This document shows, piece after piece, positions 35,268-47,396 of a stretch of DNA of 64,000 nucleotides. The notes under the pieces are model-generated. The model was not told where the DNA came from and did no database searches. It saw only the letters and a list, made by a program, of their open reading frames with translations. Every line of letters starts with the position of its first letter. Position 1 is the first letter of the stretch. Source of the stretch: Eutrigla gurnardus (Eukaryota > Chordata > Actinopteri > Perciformes > Triglidae). The DNA is taken from positions 19,960,546 through 20,024,545 of the forward strand of contig OY741273.1 of NCBI GenBank assembly GCA_963514095.1, in the 5' to 3' direction. The translations under genes and the position numbers were made by a program.

Positions 35268-37799
35268 AGCCCGCTGTTTCACCAATGAAGGGGAACAAAC
35301 GTTCAGGTGCTGAAAGATTTGCTAATGAGCTCATTAGTCAGATGTGAGTGATTCTTCCTAAGTGTGTGTGTGTGTGTGTGTTTGTGGTGGGGGGGACACA
35401 TATGAGCAGCAAATGAGAGCAGAGCACATATGGATATATACTTCACTTGCAGAACGCGCCTCTCTTTGTAGCAGATCATGCAGAGAGCTCTCCAGTGTTT
35501 TCATTTTTTTATTTAGTTATTTATTTTTTCAAACTGAGCTATAACATACCTGTGGGCAAATCGGGTTTAATTAATTCAAGTTTAAAAATAAACAATAATT
35601 AGGGGAAACTTTCATTCCAAGCATTGCGGGTCACCGGGGAATTTCCCACTGTGCATACAACTTCACAGGTACTGATTTAATACCCAATGCACGCACGTAC
35701 ACACATCAATGCTTAGCCTAGAGTACCACAAAGAAATGCACACGCTAGGTTGGTACACTGAAACTTAAACCACCCACCTCGAGTAATTGCCGCATGAAAA
35801 GTTCTAAGGCGTCAACAGGCGGAGTGGAGGGGCCTCGTAGACTCATCTCTCCAAGCTTTTTCTCATGCCAGGCGAGTGGAGCGGAGGTGTATGATAAATC
35901 GCTTCATTGCAGTACAATCGCTTACACGGGAAGAAGACATGGTGTTGAGTAAACATGCATCATGTCTTTTAATGTATAAAGATCGAGAGACACAGTGGGT
36001 TTGATCCTTGTTTTTTTACCTTTTTTTTATCCACTGTCTCACTCTCAACATCTGTAAACAAGAGTCTCGCCTTCTAAGAGGAATCCTAATTAGCGGCCGT
36101 TGTAGATGTGTGCCATTTGCCCTTTCTTCCCAGCTGCACCTTATTCCATTCATCTTTGACTGCGACGCTGTGTGATGTGGCTCAGGTTGATCCTGGGTGG
36201 AAACAATACCGAATGTCTTTCCGGGGGTTCACCGCTTCAAAGGATCTTTGGGGGGGGGGGAGAAAACCTGGATATTTGCAAGAAAATAGTAATATATATG
36301 TATCCCCCCGCAAAGCATATATGCAGATGTTTTAAGCACTCGCTACATTTTGCTGACTTAGCCTACCTGATGTGTGCCGCTCCACTGAACTTCTGCAAGT
36401 CATACCTCTGATGAATTAAGCTCCGCGGAGAAAGACAAAATGAAAAACCGAGCTCTTCCTAAAGCTCTAGGAGCTTGTTGTGATTTTATTCTGAGCGCGT
36501 GTGCATTTTCTTTATCTCACTCCGTTCGACAATAACCATAACTGTCAACGTCGAGCGAGGCATGGATGACACTCCCGTGATTCTCTGTACATTAAAGAAA
36601 TCACAGGCACAGGATTTCAAAAAGCCGCAGCCACAATGTATTTGTGCGCTCGACGTCTCATTGAATGAAGAACGCAACCACCGTTCTGTTGCAAAAGTGC
36701 ATAACGCATGTGTCACTTTGGCATTGTATTAAATACAAACCCTGTATTCAACTTCAATTAGCTGTCTCTTCACATGATCATCTACATGGTTACTGATAAA
36801 TAATAAATATTCCTGCTTCCTCAGCATGAATAAATTCACTGTTATACCCCTTGTGCAAACAGTATATGACTCATCCCACAGTGTAGAGATTGTCTCCGTT
36901 CTGTCTATAGCCAGTCTGTTTCATACATTCATTTTTCACCAGCGAGCAAAGAAAAATGCACCCCTGCTCCGAATGCAAAAGATCTAGAGACGTGAGTGAT
37001 TGTGAAAGGCGTGCGGGCTCTGCTGGTGACGGTGGCGATGAAATGAGTTTTGGGGAGAATGCAGACAAATTGATTTGTGACACATCTAATGGTGTCTTTG
37101 AAGATCTTGACACACACACACACACACATGTGGCAAAATCACACTTTAATAACTCAATGATTTGGAATCCATGTAACTTTGATCATTTGTACTTTGCTTT
37201 CTAAAGCACTGACTTTTTTGCCAATTTTGCTGATGTTGCAGCTCCTAAGTACATTAAGCTGCTAGAAGCACTTAATGTCTTTTTTACATTTATCTAACCA
37301 GGGAAATAGCTGGTTGGCTCTGGACTACCACCAGTGGACAACGGCTGATGCAGCTTTCATTGTTTGTATGAATCGTTTGGACTTTTGTATTATGAAGTCC
37401 TGCTAAACCGGTCATCCTACATGAAACAGCACAGTTATGCAAATGAAATGAACGTATTGTTTGCAGTTTGTTTTCCCCTTATGATACTATGTTTTACATG
37501 TTGAGGGCAATACATGGTACTATTGACTGTGAAAGGAAGAAGTGTATGATATGGTCAGAATATTAGTAGTACACTTTTTTTTTCGCATAATGTCGTCCTG
37601 ACTCAATGACAAGGAAGGAAAAAAAGCGCTGTATGCACAAAAGATACTTCCAATTGAAATGCATTCGTTTGAAAGTTGTGCTGAAAAAATTCCATCCATG
37701 CACAAATCACTAGATTGAAATGTTGTGACTATTTCACAAACTGCTACGAGTCTGTGTACAAGTACCACTGTCTCTACAAGGACCACTACTGCTATTAAT

Positions 37800-38052
37800 A
37801 GGACGGCTGTTTTCTCAGAGTGGAAGATCGATGGTTCGATTCCCGGTTTCTCCAGTCTGCATGCTCTCCTTGGCAAAATACTGAACCCTGAATCTTCCAT
37901 CATTGATGTGTGAATGAGTTAGACTCCATGAGATCCTGATGCGCAGATGGCTCCTCTGCCATCACTGTATGAATTTGTGTGAAAGGGTAAATGTAGACTG
38001 AATGTATAATGCTCCTTGAGTAGTCAAAATTACTAGAAAAGCACTAGAAATG
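37800..38052 (+). mobile_element. tRNA-derived SINE copy
   Basis: GGTTCGATTCC (37833-37843) is an exact match to the RNA polymerase III B-box consensus GGTTCGANTCC. Downstream come phrases typical of a widespread fish SINE: CACTGTATGAATTTGTGTGA, CTTGAGTAGTCAAAATTACT and ACTAGAAAAGCACTAGAAAT. The A box and 5' end are unclear and the copy is diverged, so it is probably inactive. Boundaries are approximate and no target duplication was identified. Confidence 0.65.
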
Positions 38053-38460
38053 CTTATGTTCCAACTATCATTTTTCTATTTGTCATATGGCAAACATAAA
38101 CGTCACACCGAAAGGAACATCGCTTATGTATATGTTTCCCTGGAAACCTGTTTGGCGGTGCATTTTCATTGAATTGGAACCTATTTTTTAGAAGACCAGG
38201 GCGTCTTCACAGAGCTTTGCCATATGTCCTTGCATTTTAATAAGGTCTGCCTTCACACATATAGCAGGAAAGATGCATTTATTGATCCATGTTGCATTGC
38301 TTCATAATGGATTCTCCTATAATGGGCCATGTTGTGCTTTTCACTAATGCACCCTCCAGGCAGGAGCTTGTGGCACAGTGTTTGTAACCTGCAGGTGCAC
38401 TTACTGCTCTCTGAGGTTGAAAAAGCATTTGTCCAAGGTAGTTGCAAATGTGGCTGTCTT

Positions 38461-38488
38461 GTCTATATCTATATATATATAGATATAG

Positions 38489-38490
<2 letters not shown>
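38461..38490. repeat. Perfect 30-bp palindrome
   Basis: GTCTATATCTATA followed by TATA and its exact inverse ending ATAGATATAGAC; every base pairs across the centre. It directly abuts a long TA microsatellite (38493-38538). Confidence 0.97.

Positions 38491-38492
<2 letters not shown>

Positions 38493-38538
<46 letters not shown>
38493..38538. repeat. (AT)23 microsatellite
   Basis: A pure AT run adjoining a 30-bp perfect palindrome. Confidence 0.96.
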
Positions 38539-38540
<2 letters not shown>

Positions 38541-39043
38541 TTTATTTAATTCCCCTGAGCAACAGATTAAAAACGGATGATGCAAGTGCAGTAGTTGGTT
38601 TGGATCGGGAGATGGGAATTTTTGAGCGAGAGCAGAAGAGACATACTAAACTGAAATCTAACTTTATTTCACATTTTAATCTATTTGAAAAGCACCTGGA
38701 TGACTAGAAGACCGTGTGCATTTAACCACACAGTTAAGACTAATATTATTCTTCACATTTTTCAAATATTTAATTTAATTTCTCCTTTCACTGCAGTACA
38801 TTTCCCGACTCTCAGAGAGTGCTTTTTGACAGTGAATGTGAGACCAAAGGTTGGCAAAAATATATATATATTTTCAGGATAAAAAAATTGCATGTTCAGG
38901 ACTAAATCTTTAATGAGGACCCTCATATGTGGTGGTCATTCAATTTAACACGGAAAGATGACATTAAAATGAGCAAAACAATGGCGGTCAGACATGGCGT
39001 GGTGTGTTCAAACTGAATGTAAACATGCTCAGTGTCAAGGAAC

Positions 39044-39591
39044 TAGAGCCCAACCGATATATTGGTGGGCCGATATTATCGGCCAATATTAGGCATTTTC
39101 CAAACTATCGGTTAGTATCGGTTAAAAATAAAATAAAAACGGACGAAACACTCTTATAGAACTTAACAGAATTTGTCTCCAGTCTTGTCCGAAGTTATAT
39201 TAATGAAGCTTTCCAAGTCTTTTAATACTGGTAACTTTGTGTTTGGTTGTTGTTGTTATTGTGTTTTTGTTCAAAGGACTTTAAGTATTATATCTTAAGT
39301 TTGTATTTTTATACATTTTATTTATCAGAACTTTAATATATTTTGATGTTCCTCTGTTCTGCTGTGACAATAAAATAAACAAGTTTATTTTTAAACTGCA
39401 TTATCATATTATTTTAGTGAAGACTCATAAATAACTACAAATAACTAATGTTAGAGAAATCTGTTAATATTTTGTTAAGCGTTTCTGAAATAAAAAAAAA
39501 TATCGGCGGATATATCGGAATATCGGATTTTTAAATCAACAAACATTTGTATCGGTATCGGCCTTCAAAATCCTTTATCGGTCGGGCTCTA
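39044..39591. mobile_element. hAT-type MITE, 548 bp, with intact 8-bp target duplication
   Basis: The termini TAGAGCCCAACCGAT and ATCGGTCGGGCTCTA are inverse copies with one mismatch. Both flanks are CAAGGAAC (39036-39043 and 39592-39599), a perfect 8-bp target duplication diagnostic of hAT-type insertion. Subterminal ATATCGG and TATCGG motifs recur at both ends. The interior is AT-rich and encodes no transposase. Confidence 0.88.
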
Positions 39592-39617
39592 CAAGGAACT
39601 AGCTTGTGCCCTATGAT

Positions 39618-40569
39618 CAGAGATGGACAGAGTACTCGACCCCAGTACTTGAGTAAGATTACAAATACTACTGGTCAAAATTTACTCCGTTACAAGTAAA
39701 AGTAGCTCAGTCGACATGGTACTCGAGTAAGAGTAAAAAAGTACTTGCTTTTAAAGGTACTTAAGTATCCAAAAGAAAAGTACTTGCTTTTAAAGGTACT
39801 TAAGTATCCAACAGTACATGCTTTTAAATGTACTTTAAGTAAAAGTAAGAGTAAGAGTAAATTTCATATAAAATGAATGGTTCTCGACTTAACATAGTTA
39901 ATAGATATTTGTGTAAAAATGTCTTTGGGGGTTCATGTCTTCCTGCACCACCAGTAAATACCAACCACTGCTATGCGCTATACAGTCACACAAGATAAGT
40001 AAAATATAATACAATACATATACCTTTAACTAGTATGACTAGATTAACATAATGTATCTTACAGTGTGATATTGCCAAGGAAACTGCACTGGCGTAGCCA
40101 TGTTCGATGCTGCATCTAACATAGCTCTAACATTTTCTGAAAGTTCCTCCGGATCATTATCACACTCAGTCTGAGACTCTGAGCCATTGTTGCGGTTTTG
40201 TGTTGACAAACACAGTCGAGAGCGTGGCTACTTTGGCGGTATCCTTATGGGGAGGGATTACGTATTTCCGCTTTTACGTAGATCCCGGTGGAGAGCGTGC
40301 ACTGTGATAGGGTTCCTTCTTTGACAAACAGTCCAATAGTATTTTTAAAAAAAAAGAAAGAAAGAAAAAAAAAGAGCAGACCTGAAAATAACGAGTACTT
40401 TTCAGCCTTTCTAGAAATTAACTCGAGTAAAAGTATTTGTCTTGGAAATGTATTCAAGTAAGAGTAATAAGTACCAAAGAAATCTAATACGCAAGTAAAG
40501 TACAAATCCTCTGGATATGTACTTAAGTACAGTACTTAAGTAAATGTACTCCGTTACTGTCCACCACTG
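39618..40569. mobile_element. hAT-type non-autonomous element, 952 bp
   Basis: It begins CAGAGATGGACAGAGTA and ends TACTGTCCACCACTG, forming imperfect inverted termini. It is flanked by CCTATGAT (39610-39617) and TCTATGAT (40570-40577), an 8-bp target duplication with one change. Subterminal ACTTGAGTAA, ACTTAAGTA and ACTCGAGTAA motifs recur in both orientations and look like transposase-binding repeats. A 39-bp tandem duplication (starts 39741 and 39780) lies near the left end. No protein is encoded. Confidence 0.82.
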
Positions 40570-41952
40570 TCTATGATCAAAGCCTACAGGTGGATGCTCG
40601 GGTGGATGTGGTGGTTATTAGTGAGCAACGGTAATGACTGGCTGCAGCAATATAAACAACAGTGATGATTCCAACCTCATTGTAAGCATTTTAACCGTCA
40701 GTCATAGAGTAAACTAATGAGGTAATAGCTTAGCTTATCCCCCCTGTATATTTAATACCTCCTTATTAAAGGTGTGCCACTAAACTAAAAGAGCTCCTAA
40801 TGACTTCGCTCCACTTAAACTGGCTAGCCAATTAGCTGCTCGCATGGACGCTGTTGTACATAACTGTACTTTTATTTCAATTCAGTATTTTTGCACACGG
40901 TTGAGCTCACGTTGCACATTTAATCACAGCTGTGATGTTTTACTTCAGAAAGTGTGACCAGCTCATAAACCCACATTTGGCAAAATCTGCCGCTGTGACA
41001 GATTCCACTTGTTAAATATGATTTGTGAAAGATGCCGTTAATAGGCTACACCATGCTGCTGCAATTATGGCATTGTGTGTACAGTAAGCTAGGTCTGGAC
41101 TGAATCCTGAGGCTAAAACGCCCCGAGGGATTGCAACCGGTCTATGCAACCATACAGAGCTTCACATCGACGTCCAGATCAACCTTCTTCATCCTGCTCT
41201 TCCTCTTCCCCACCGTCCCTCCTCATCCCGCCATCCTTCCTCTCTCCCCCTCGCACTGTGTTGCCCCAGAGGGTGTTTTGAATTTATGAAAATTGAGTCT
41301 GCGTCTTTTTGAGCAGATGCTCCTGCTCGGCAGCAAGAAGCGCTTCATTAATTATTTAAATCAGAATAGCCCAAGACTGCATATCAGACACTAAATTAAT
41401 TTGATGTATGGTAGGAGAATAATAGAGCCATTAGTGGAAAAAAAATATACAGTGCTAGTGTCGGAGGATTCGCTTGGCTCAGCCGTTGCGGCGGGACGCC
41501 GGGATGTCAGTAGGAGTTGTTGGTTCCTTTTTTGCTTTCTTTTATAACCTTGAAAAATATACGCTGGGCTCATAAAAGCTGAAGGGAATTCAGACAGGCT
41601 CCATCTATTTGTCAAGCTATCCATACAGTGCATTGGCCATTGCCAGCGTACTGTATATAAATATCACACGGCTTGATGAAAGTGGCTTCCCAATACGTGG
41701 CCCTGTCACTGAGTCCATATATTTATGTTTGAATCATGAATTTTACATAGCAACCGGTGGCCCCGACATGAATGTCACCCATCCTGATGATGATGTATGA
41801 GCACAGCGGTTTGTGGGGAAACGGGCCTTCGACCACAAACATGTTCCATAATACTGTATGTCATTTTGGGCATTAAAGTTGAGAGCATGGCCAATTACTT
41901 GTATTTAGAAGCCATACTCTGATACACTGATTCTCTTGGGTGCTTCATTTGG

Positions 41953-41972
41953 GAGAGAGAGAGAGAGAGAGA
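41953..41972. repeat. (GA)10 microsatellite
   Basis: A short GA run; a CT run lies 195 bases downstream. Confidence 0.95.
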
Positions 41973-42163
41973 TTATACTTTCAATGAATCAATGTGTTTT
42001 GGCAGCTGTTGAGATGAGTGGAGTTCCACATCAGGCAGGGATTGAGGCAGTAGGTGGATGGCAGTTTATTACCTAGTCAAGAAGGCTGCGTGCATGTGTT
42101 CATGCATGTCAAAGCCAATCCCAGGGCTCAGAGGCTAGAGAAACAGGACACAGAGGTGTGACA

Positions 42164-42166
<3 letters not shown>

Positions 42167-42202
<36 letters not shown>
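42167..42202. repeat. (CT)18 microsatellite
   Basis: An uninterrupted CT run of 36 bases. Confidence 0.96.
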
Positions 42203-42206
<4 letters not shown>

Positions 42207-42354
42207 AGTCCATTCCTCCGCTCCCTCCTCTTCGAGTCCACTAACAACACAAGAAAAATCTGTATTTAAGCGCAAGTTCCCCACTTCCCCAGCCATTTGT
42301 AACAATTTGTTGCTCGTTTATATGGAAATCACTATCCCAATTAGGCTAAACGGC

Positions 42355-42520
42355 CAACAGCCGCGCCTGTCAATACCGGCCGTCCCACCTGAGCCTCGCG
42401 GCGGATCCAGCTGAGCTTTATGTCTTCATCCACCCGCCGTCTCCGTGGCTCCAGACGTCTGTTTTTTTTTATCGCCGCCCTTGTTGTCCTGAGTGATTGA
42501 GGGCATATCCGCTGAGCGCT
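42355..42520. promoter_or_regulatory. Isolated GC/CpG-rich intronic block (candidate regulatory element)
   Basis: CpGs cluster in CAGCCGCGCCTGTC, TACCGGCCGTCCC, CCTCGCGGCGGATCC and CACCCGCCGTCTCCG, while neighbouring intron is AT-rich. It is unique and shows no transposon ends. It could be an enhancer, an alternative promoter or a conserved element; only the composition is observed. Confidence 0.3.
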
Positions 42521-42769
42521 TTACTATCAGGGAGGGCGTGTAGGGTGACATCAGGTTAACATGTTAGTATCAAAGAGAATATTGGGACAAGAGGATGAAT
42601 AAGCAGCTCTGCAAAATGAACTTTTTTTTTCTTTGTCTACTGCTTTGTCTATTTTTTTTTAATACACAAGGCGTCATCTTTCACAAACGATGACTAGGCT
42701 TAAAAAGCTAACGCTCCGAGAGATATGGTCTCTGCAATTATATTCCCTTCCCCCAGATTAGTTTGCCTG

Positions 42770-42985
42770 CCATTCTGTAATCCTTGTGGGTTATTATGAT
42801 CCGAGGAGCCCAGTGGAGAGGTTTTCGGTGATCAATCTTAAACCATCCCCTCTAATTTTCCACGGTCAGTGCTTCCATCCGGCCTGCCCTTGTCGCTCGA
42901 CTGCGCCAGCCAATTACGGCCGTAACTATGTCAGCTTATTACAGGACAGGCGTGGCCCTTTGCCGCCGTATTGACCCCATGCGAT
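42770..42985. promoter_or_regulatory. Candidate conserved non-coding element (unproven)
   Basis: Unique sequence carrying the phrases GGTGATCAATCTTAAACC, CAGCCAATTACGGCCGTAAC and GTCAGCTTATTACAGG, with balanced composition and no repeat character. It resembles vertebrate developmental non-coding elements in texture. Without alignment this remains a weak inference. Confidence 0.22.
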
Positions 42986-45900
42986 AGGCCTGGGCCTTCC
43001 AACCTCCAGGCTGAAATTAATTACAACCATGCCCTTGTTGAGCATGCAAACCAAGCGAGGGTTGAACAAACAACACAATCGCATACCTGTTTGTTGTCAT
43101 TCTCTTTTCATGCGGATTAGGTTTAATTAAATTGAACTCATGCCTGAACACTGGATCATTATGACAGGTAATAAAAGCAAGATAATAGTTTATTGGCTGG
43201 GAATTAATGTGGCATATTCTCTGACTTTTTTTTTTTTTTTTTGCATCCCATCTGCCCTTGTGTACTGTCTTGTCACAGGCCCAATAAAGACAAAAATACC
43301 AGAAAATGTACTTCCCCAGCGTGTATAGGAGTGGTTACTGTTGGCTAATAAGGACGAGATGCAAAATGTTTGAAGTTAATTATCTGTCCTGCTTTCCGCC
43401 TCCCTCCTTCCCTCCTTCAATTAAATGTATAAAATGTGGCACAGCACGGACTTCCCACTTTTTATATTTTGCCAGAAAAAAAAGGGTTCTCTAATTAATG
43501 TGACATATCTCTAATGAGAGCTAGACAGATTGCCGACCCGCAGGCAGAGTGGACTATCGAATTAGGGCACGCTGAGGAAGAGCAAGAGAGAGAGAGAGGT
43601 GTTCTGTGTCGGTGCATGTTTGAGCATGTATGTGAAGGGTTCAGTGACATTCAATGAGGCTATTGATTAGACTGTTCTGTCATTAGCTGAAGTAGACCAG
43701 ATGCTGGCTTGTTGGAGCGTATGGTTGGCTCGTGCACGGGGTCAATTCTAAGGCTGACCTATTTAAAATGAACAGGATATGGCTGCTGGCCACGTTAAAA
43801 CAATGATTCTGTTGCTGGAAGGCATGTCCATACGATTCAGTTGGGAATAAAGTATTTGCAATATACGTCAGCATTTCATATGGACTTTGCCAAAAGTCAA
43901 ACTATTCCCAACATTTTAATTGGAAGAACAGAATTAAGCGGCTCCAGGTTTAACAACCAAATATTACTTTTTTTGAAGCTCAAGTACGATTCACCCATTA
44001 TTTTGTATATCAGATTAAAAGACATCACCAGCAAGTCTTTGGTTTCATTTTTGGATTTCAAGCCATTACAGCATAGTAGGCTCAGTCCGAAATGAGGCGC
44101 AGCGAGGTCATCACTCCACTCTACCGCACAAAGCACCGAAAGTTCAACGTATGCCAAAGTACTTCCAAGCAGAACCTTGAAGTGAAAAAAAAAAATGCAT
44201 TCAAGTGCGGCCACCCAAAGGTATATGTGAGCCCTTTTTCCTTCCACAACTTCGACACTTCTCACGCTACAGTATTTTTTCTGCCCCTGACATCCGGACT
44301 TCGGAGAGACCGATTTTGATTGGCGAGTAACTTTTTCTCGACTCGTAACAGCTGCCGAGTCAACCTTCGTGCTGAACTCAGTCTTTGAACTTCACTTAAG
44401 AAAAGTTTAAAGTCTGAAAGGGAAAATAGGGAGAGGCAGATAAATAATGGGATTGCTGAATGCATGTGCTCTCCGAGTGAATGTTAAGAGACAACAGCCT
44501 GGAGCTTGTCCTTCATAGTGACAGTGTTTCCTTGCAAACTTGCAGGAGACTCTTCAACACAATGAGCTCACACTTATTGTGCACAATGGCAAGCTTTCAG
44601 AAAGAGTTTTTTTCTTCTCTTTCCTTGCTTCCTGTATTTCACAAAATGACACGAAAAGAGGTTGTTGGAAACACACATGGGCCAAGCGAGCAAAACACGC
44701 AACGCATGGACCAACTGTTACTGTAGATTAGAAAACTGAAAGACCTAAAAAAAATGAAACTTTTTCTTTTCTTTACTGTTTTGTAAGTGGAAATTTTACA
44801 GGTGTGTTCCACCGGTTCAGAAGTCATCCCTCTGCTGTTGCTGTGAGTCAAGTATAGAATGCACTCTATGCTCTCATTATATGTCCCAGGCATTCCCAAA
44901 GGCTTTGAATGTAGTCTCGGCTCTTTTGTCAGTGAATAAAAGAGAAGTATGCGTATCTCGATTCATGTAGCCCCAATGCGTTCTCCTATTTTCGCTTTGT
45001 CTCTCTGTCTCTCTATCGCAAGACCTTCCCCTCCTTTGATGGCGCCTTCACTGTCCGCCCAATCCATTAACTGTTAGCCCCATTTTTTCTCGCTCTCTCT
45101 CTCATCACCACGGACTGTTGTGTATTTGCGGTATATGCGTGGGAGAGAGAAGAAGAAACAGGAAGGGACAGCATGACGGATGGCAGAGCCAGACCATCGT
45201 CGCGGAGGAGAGGGATGGAGGTGTCCAGGCCATTACAGAGAGGGGCTAAGTGGTGCCACGCCATCCCACTGTCTGCCCATCTTAGCGCACGGCTGGCCTC
45301 TGACCAAGTCATTAAAGTTCCTTGTCCCAGCTGCAAAATAAAAGGCCATATCACAAAGGAACAATTTGGGCCCCGCGCTCAATCACATTTATTGCAGCTC
45401 TATCACTGGCTCTTTGTTCTCGCCTCGGCCTCGCAGCTGAGAGGATTATGAAGACGGCGACAAAGAAGAGCGACAATGACGTCTTCTGCTCATGAACGCG
45501 ATCAACCACATGATGCCTCAACTGGCAGCTCCTCAGTAACGCGTCAATATTGCCATCGCCGATGGCTTCAACCTTGGCCTTGTGCGTCATTCTAGGTATT
45601 CAACTGAACCTCCTACGTAGCCGAGAAGGCAGCGGTTCAAACTCGCAAGGAAAACCAAAAGGAGCTGTGGTTTGTCCATGTCGACCTCAAATCAGAATCA
45701 CTCTGACTCCATGCACCCACAAGAGTAAGTGTGTCAGAGTTTAGGCACTACCCACGGCTGTCAGCGTAGTGATTTCGGCTTCATAATTAGTGGCTAGCTG
45801 ATTATAGGCTGCTTGACCCAGGCTATGGTTCCTCTCCTCTGGGAACAGGAGGAGGAGGAGAGGCAGGGCAAAGGAAGGGACTAATTGTTGGCTGCAGTGT

Positions 45901-46011
45901 GGATGCAAGTGTTGGTGGATGAATGAGGTCATTGATATGCAAGGAATGGAATGTCCTCCTCGCGCAAAAAGTAGGAAGGAATAGCAGAGGCTCATTCGCT
46001 GGGGGTTGGAA

Positions 46012-46018
<7 letters not shown>

Positions 46019-46046
<28 letters not shown>
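46019..46046. repeat. (GT)14 microsatellite
   Basis: An uninterrupted GT run. Confidence 0.95.
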
Positions 46047-46049
<3 letters not shown>

Positions 46050-47374
46050 GAAGAGGGGCCAGGGAAAGAGCTCAGCGAAGAGGCCTTAGAGACACAAAGA
46101 ATGCCTCTGTTGTAGCAAGAGAGGAGTATACACTGACTCACGGCACCAACAACAACAACAGGGAGCTGAAAGGCTTTCTTCAGGGTTAAACCGCGTTGCT
46201 GCAAGTTGGGATGGGAATGTAATGAGCGTCGGAGTTTGAGGTGGATTTCAGGTCGGCATTTGATTGGCTCGGTAGTTCACAATATGTTCCAAAATGGGAT
46301 GATCAGTATTGCGTGGCGATATTAACTCCACGCACAGGCGTGCCAACAGATGAGCCTTTAATCAAGTAACTGACATGTTTCATCTCACAGATAATAAGAT
46401 GCGACTCGGGTATATTGCTGTCACCATCCTAATGCGTCCTTGAATCACGGTTGATATAGTCTGAGTCTCACGGCTTCATTTCAAGTGCTCATGGGAAGGT
46501 TAACGAGGCGCCCATCAGATACCGTCCATCATCCGCCATTGTAGATATCTCTTTTAATTTCAGGTGTGGCTATTATCCGTGTTAACCTTCCATCACTGTT
46601 CGGTAATAACCATGTTACAAAATATTGTCAAGCACAATGAGGTGAAATGTATGTAAAGGCTGAATGAAAGATAGACCAACGAGACGTTCAAGGCCGCACG
46701 TGGACGCGAGTAACACAAGCTAATTGAACAACATCATGAGGCGTTTGAATGCGGATAGTCTATCCGTGGCTGTACATCACCTCAGCTATAATTATGCAGG
46801 AGTGGGTCTGTGCTGTGAGAGCAAACTGCTTGCTGAGTTCATCGACAGTTGTTTTAAAAGTTATATGGTTTCTTTTTCATCCCCTCTGGCCCCAACTTCC
46901 TGCCTCACACATGATAATGTAGACAGAAATGCATAGTTATTCGCATGCACACTCAAAGTCCTCCTTATACACATGCAGAGCTGTGCACATACACACAGCC
47001 CGAGTGTTTCTTTCATTCTGCTGTATAGTGAGTTAAACATTTCCTTTTGTCTGGGAGGACAGGAAGGAAGGACATCCATTTTATCACTGTCAATCGGCAT
47101 CGTGCGGAATCTCCCCAGCCGAGTTATCACTTTATCCAACAAATGCAGTCACTCAGTCGCTCTGAAAGGAGCTATTGTTTTTCTAACTGCTGTACATTTG
47201 AATGGCTCCGAGACCATCTGTGACTCCTTCAGCTTGCTGTGGAAACAGTGCTGCTGTTGTTTCAATGGTACAGAATGTGCCAGCTATCAGCTACCAGCAC
47301 ATCAGATGAATTTTGAGTCAGTTGCAGATGTCAATTGTAGCCCGACAAAATATCTCCTATCCTTATGACAACAT

Positions 47375-47396
47375 GGGGGGGGGGGGGGGGGGGGGG
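47375..47396. repeat. Poly-G tract, 22 bases
   Basis: A homopolymer G run followed by TTGGGGGTG. It has G-quadruplex potential, but the length may be affected by sequencing error. Confidence 0.95.

Noticed and set aside
45630..45650. B-box-like GGTTCAAACTC
   Set aside because: An imperfect match with no A box or SINE-like downstream sequence.
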